Assembly (NCBI GenBank): GCA_018239895.1
Contig: JAFEGL010000007.1
Location: forward strand, 1 to 33,437
Direction: 5' to 3'
From: Verrucomicrobiota bacterium
GTDB lineage: Bacteria; Chlamydiota; Chlamydiia; Chlamydiales; SM23-39
Length of the DNA stretch: 33,437 nucleotides
The notes under the pieces were generated by a model. That model was not told the origin of the DNA and searched no databases. It was given only the letters and a program-made list of their open reading frames with translations. Below are positions 33,220 through 33,437 of this stretch, piece by piece. Every line of letters begins with the position of its first letter. Position 1 is the first letter of the stretch. Made by a program: the position numbers and the translations under genes.

Positions 33220-33298
33220 AAGCATTTGCTTCCTAATGAATAACAGAAATAAGGGGTTGTGAAAGAATCGGGCCAGACCCGCGCCCCCTCCCGCCTAT

Positions 33299-33413
33299 TT
33301 CCTGCTGCCAGCAGCAGGAAGTGGGCCTTCTATTTGGGGTGCGGGGCGAAGCCCTGCATCACGCTTATCATTAGCCGCGTCGCGCGGCGTCCATCATGTG
33401 AGCCGCGCTTCGC
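33299..33413. repeat. Cluster of GC-rich hairpins at the window edge
   Basis: Four palindromes follow one another: TTCCTGCTG / CAGCAGGAA (33,299-33,320), GCGGGGC / GCCCTGC, GCCGCG / CGCGGC, and GCCGCG / CGCGGC around CTT. No ORF is credible between 33,186 and 33,437. The composition differs from the adjoining operon and resembles REP-type intergenic repeats. Confidence 0.5.
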
Positions 33414-33437
33414 GGCGTATCCTGTACTCTGGGTTAA

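Overview
The window reads as chromosome of an environmental (non-Chlamydiaceae) member of the Chlamydiota carrying an integrated mobile element. The main clue is the minus-strand run rpe, (yvcK, HAD phosphatase), efp, accB, accC at 28.4-33.2 kb, because rpe-efp-accB-accC is a recognisable chlamydial order. A stand-alone DUF2608 protein and a TPP riboswitch on a transporter rather than on thiamine biosynthesis genes fit a host-dependent bacterium. I cannot name the genus. To the eye the first 15.4 kb is clearly more AT-rich than the rest.

Region 1 (about 103-15,506) is an integrative element inserted in the anticodon loop of a tRNA-Tyr gene. The intact tRNA-Tyr lies at the right end. A displaced 3' half of tRNA-Tyr, followed by a terminator, lies at the left end. 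The two share a 15-base core, GGGACTGTAAATCCC on the tRNA strand. Inside the left end are a near-consensus promoter, 11-bp-periodic GTTGGACA repeats and a tyrosine recombinase gene. The same repeats recur inside the right end. Next come an unrecognised gene, an AlpA-like DNA-binding protein and a Toprim-primase/RecA-like helicase (a replication module as in satellites and plasmid-like islands). No capsid, terminase or conjugation genes are visible.

The element's cargo has two parts. First, there is a translationally coupled pair: a DUF3800 protein and a small basic protein. Second, there is a metal-tolerance module: a TolC-like outer-membrane lipoprotein and a two-domain multicopper oxidase fused to a membrane domain (minus strand), and, divergently, a 44-residue Cys-rich secreted peptide, a small secreted protein, a Zn/Cd-type P1B-ATPase, a Cu-type P1B-ATPase and two tiny membrane peptides rich in Met or Cys/His. 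Together these would pump metal out of the cytoplasm, oxidise or bind it in the periplasm, and perhaps export it across the outer membrane. A DUF5681 gene and a small partner gene close the element.

Region 2 (15.5-27 kb) is ordinary chromosome: tRNA-Tyr and tRNA-Thr, a SEC-C protein, a 171-bp near-perfect palindrome, a TtcA-like tRNA thiolase, a TPP riboswitch with an MFS transporter and a PutP-like symporter, surE, a D-Ala-D-Ala dipeptidase and a small exported protein, tRNA-Val and tRNA-Asp, a tight four-gene run (YitT, LOG, SDR, nitroreductase), then on the minus strand an EamA transporter, a DUF2608 protein and a small unknown, and tRNA-Ser(CGA).

Region 3 (27-33.2 kb) is a compact minus-strand operon, rpe-yvcK-HAD-efp-accB-accC-hpt-rfbA, with overlaps or gaps of only a few bases. 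It appears to start from a promoter so close to the rpe ATG that the mRNA would be nearly leaderless. The last 150 bp holds several GC-rich hairpins and no gene.
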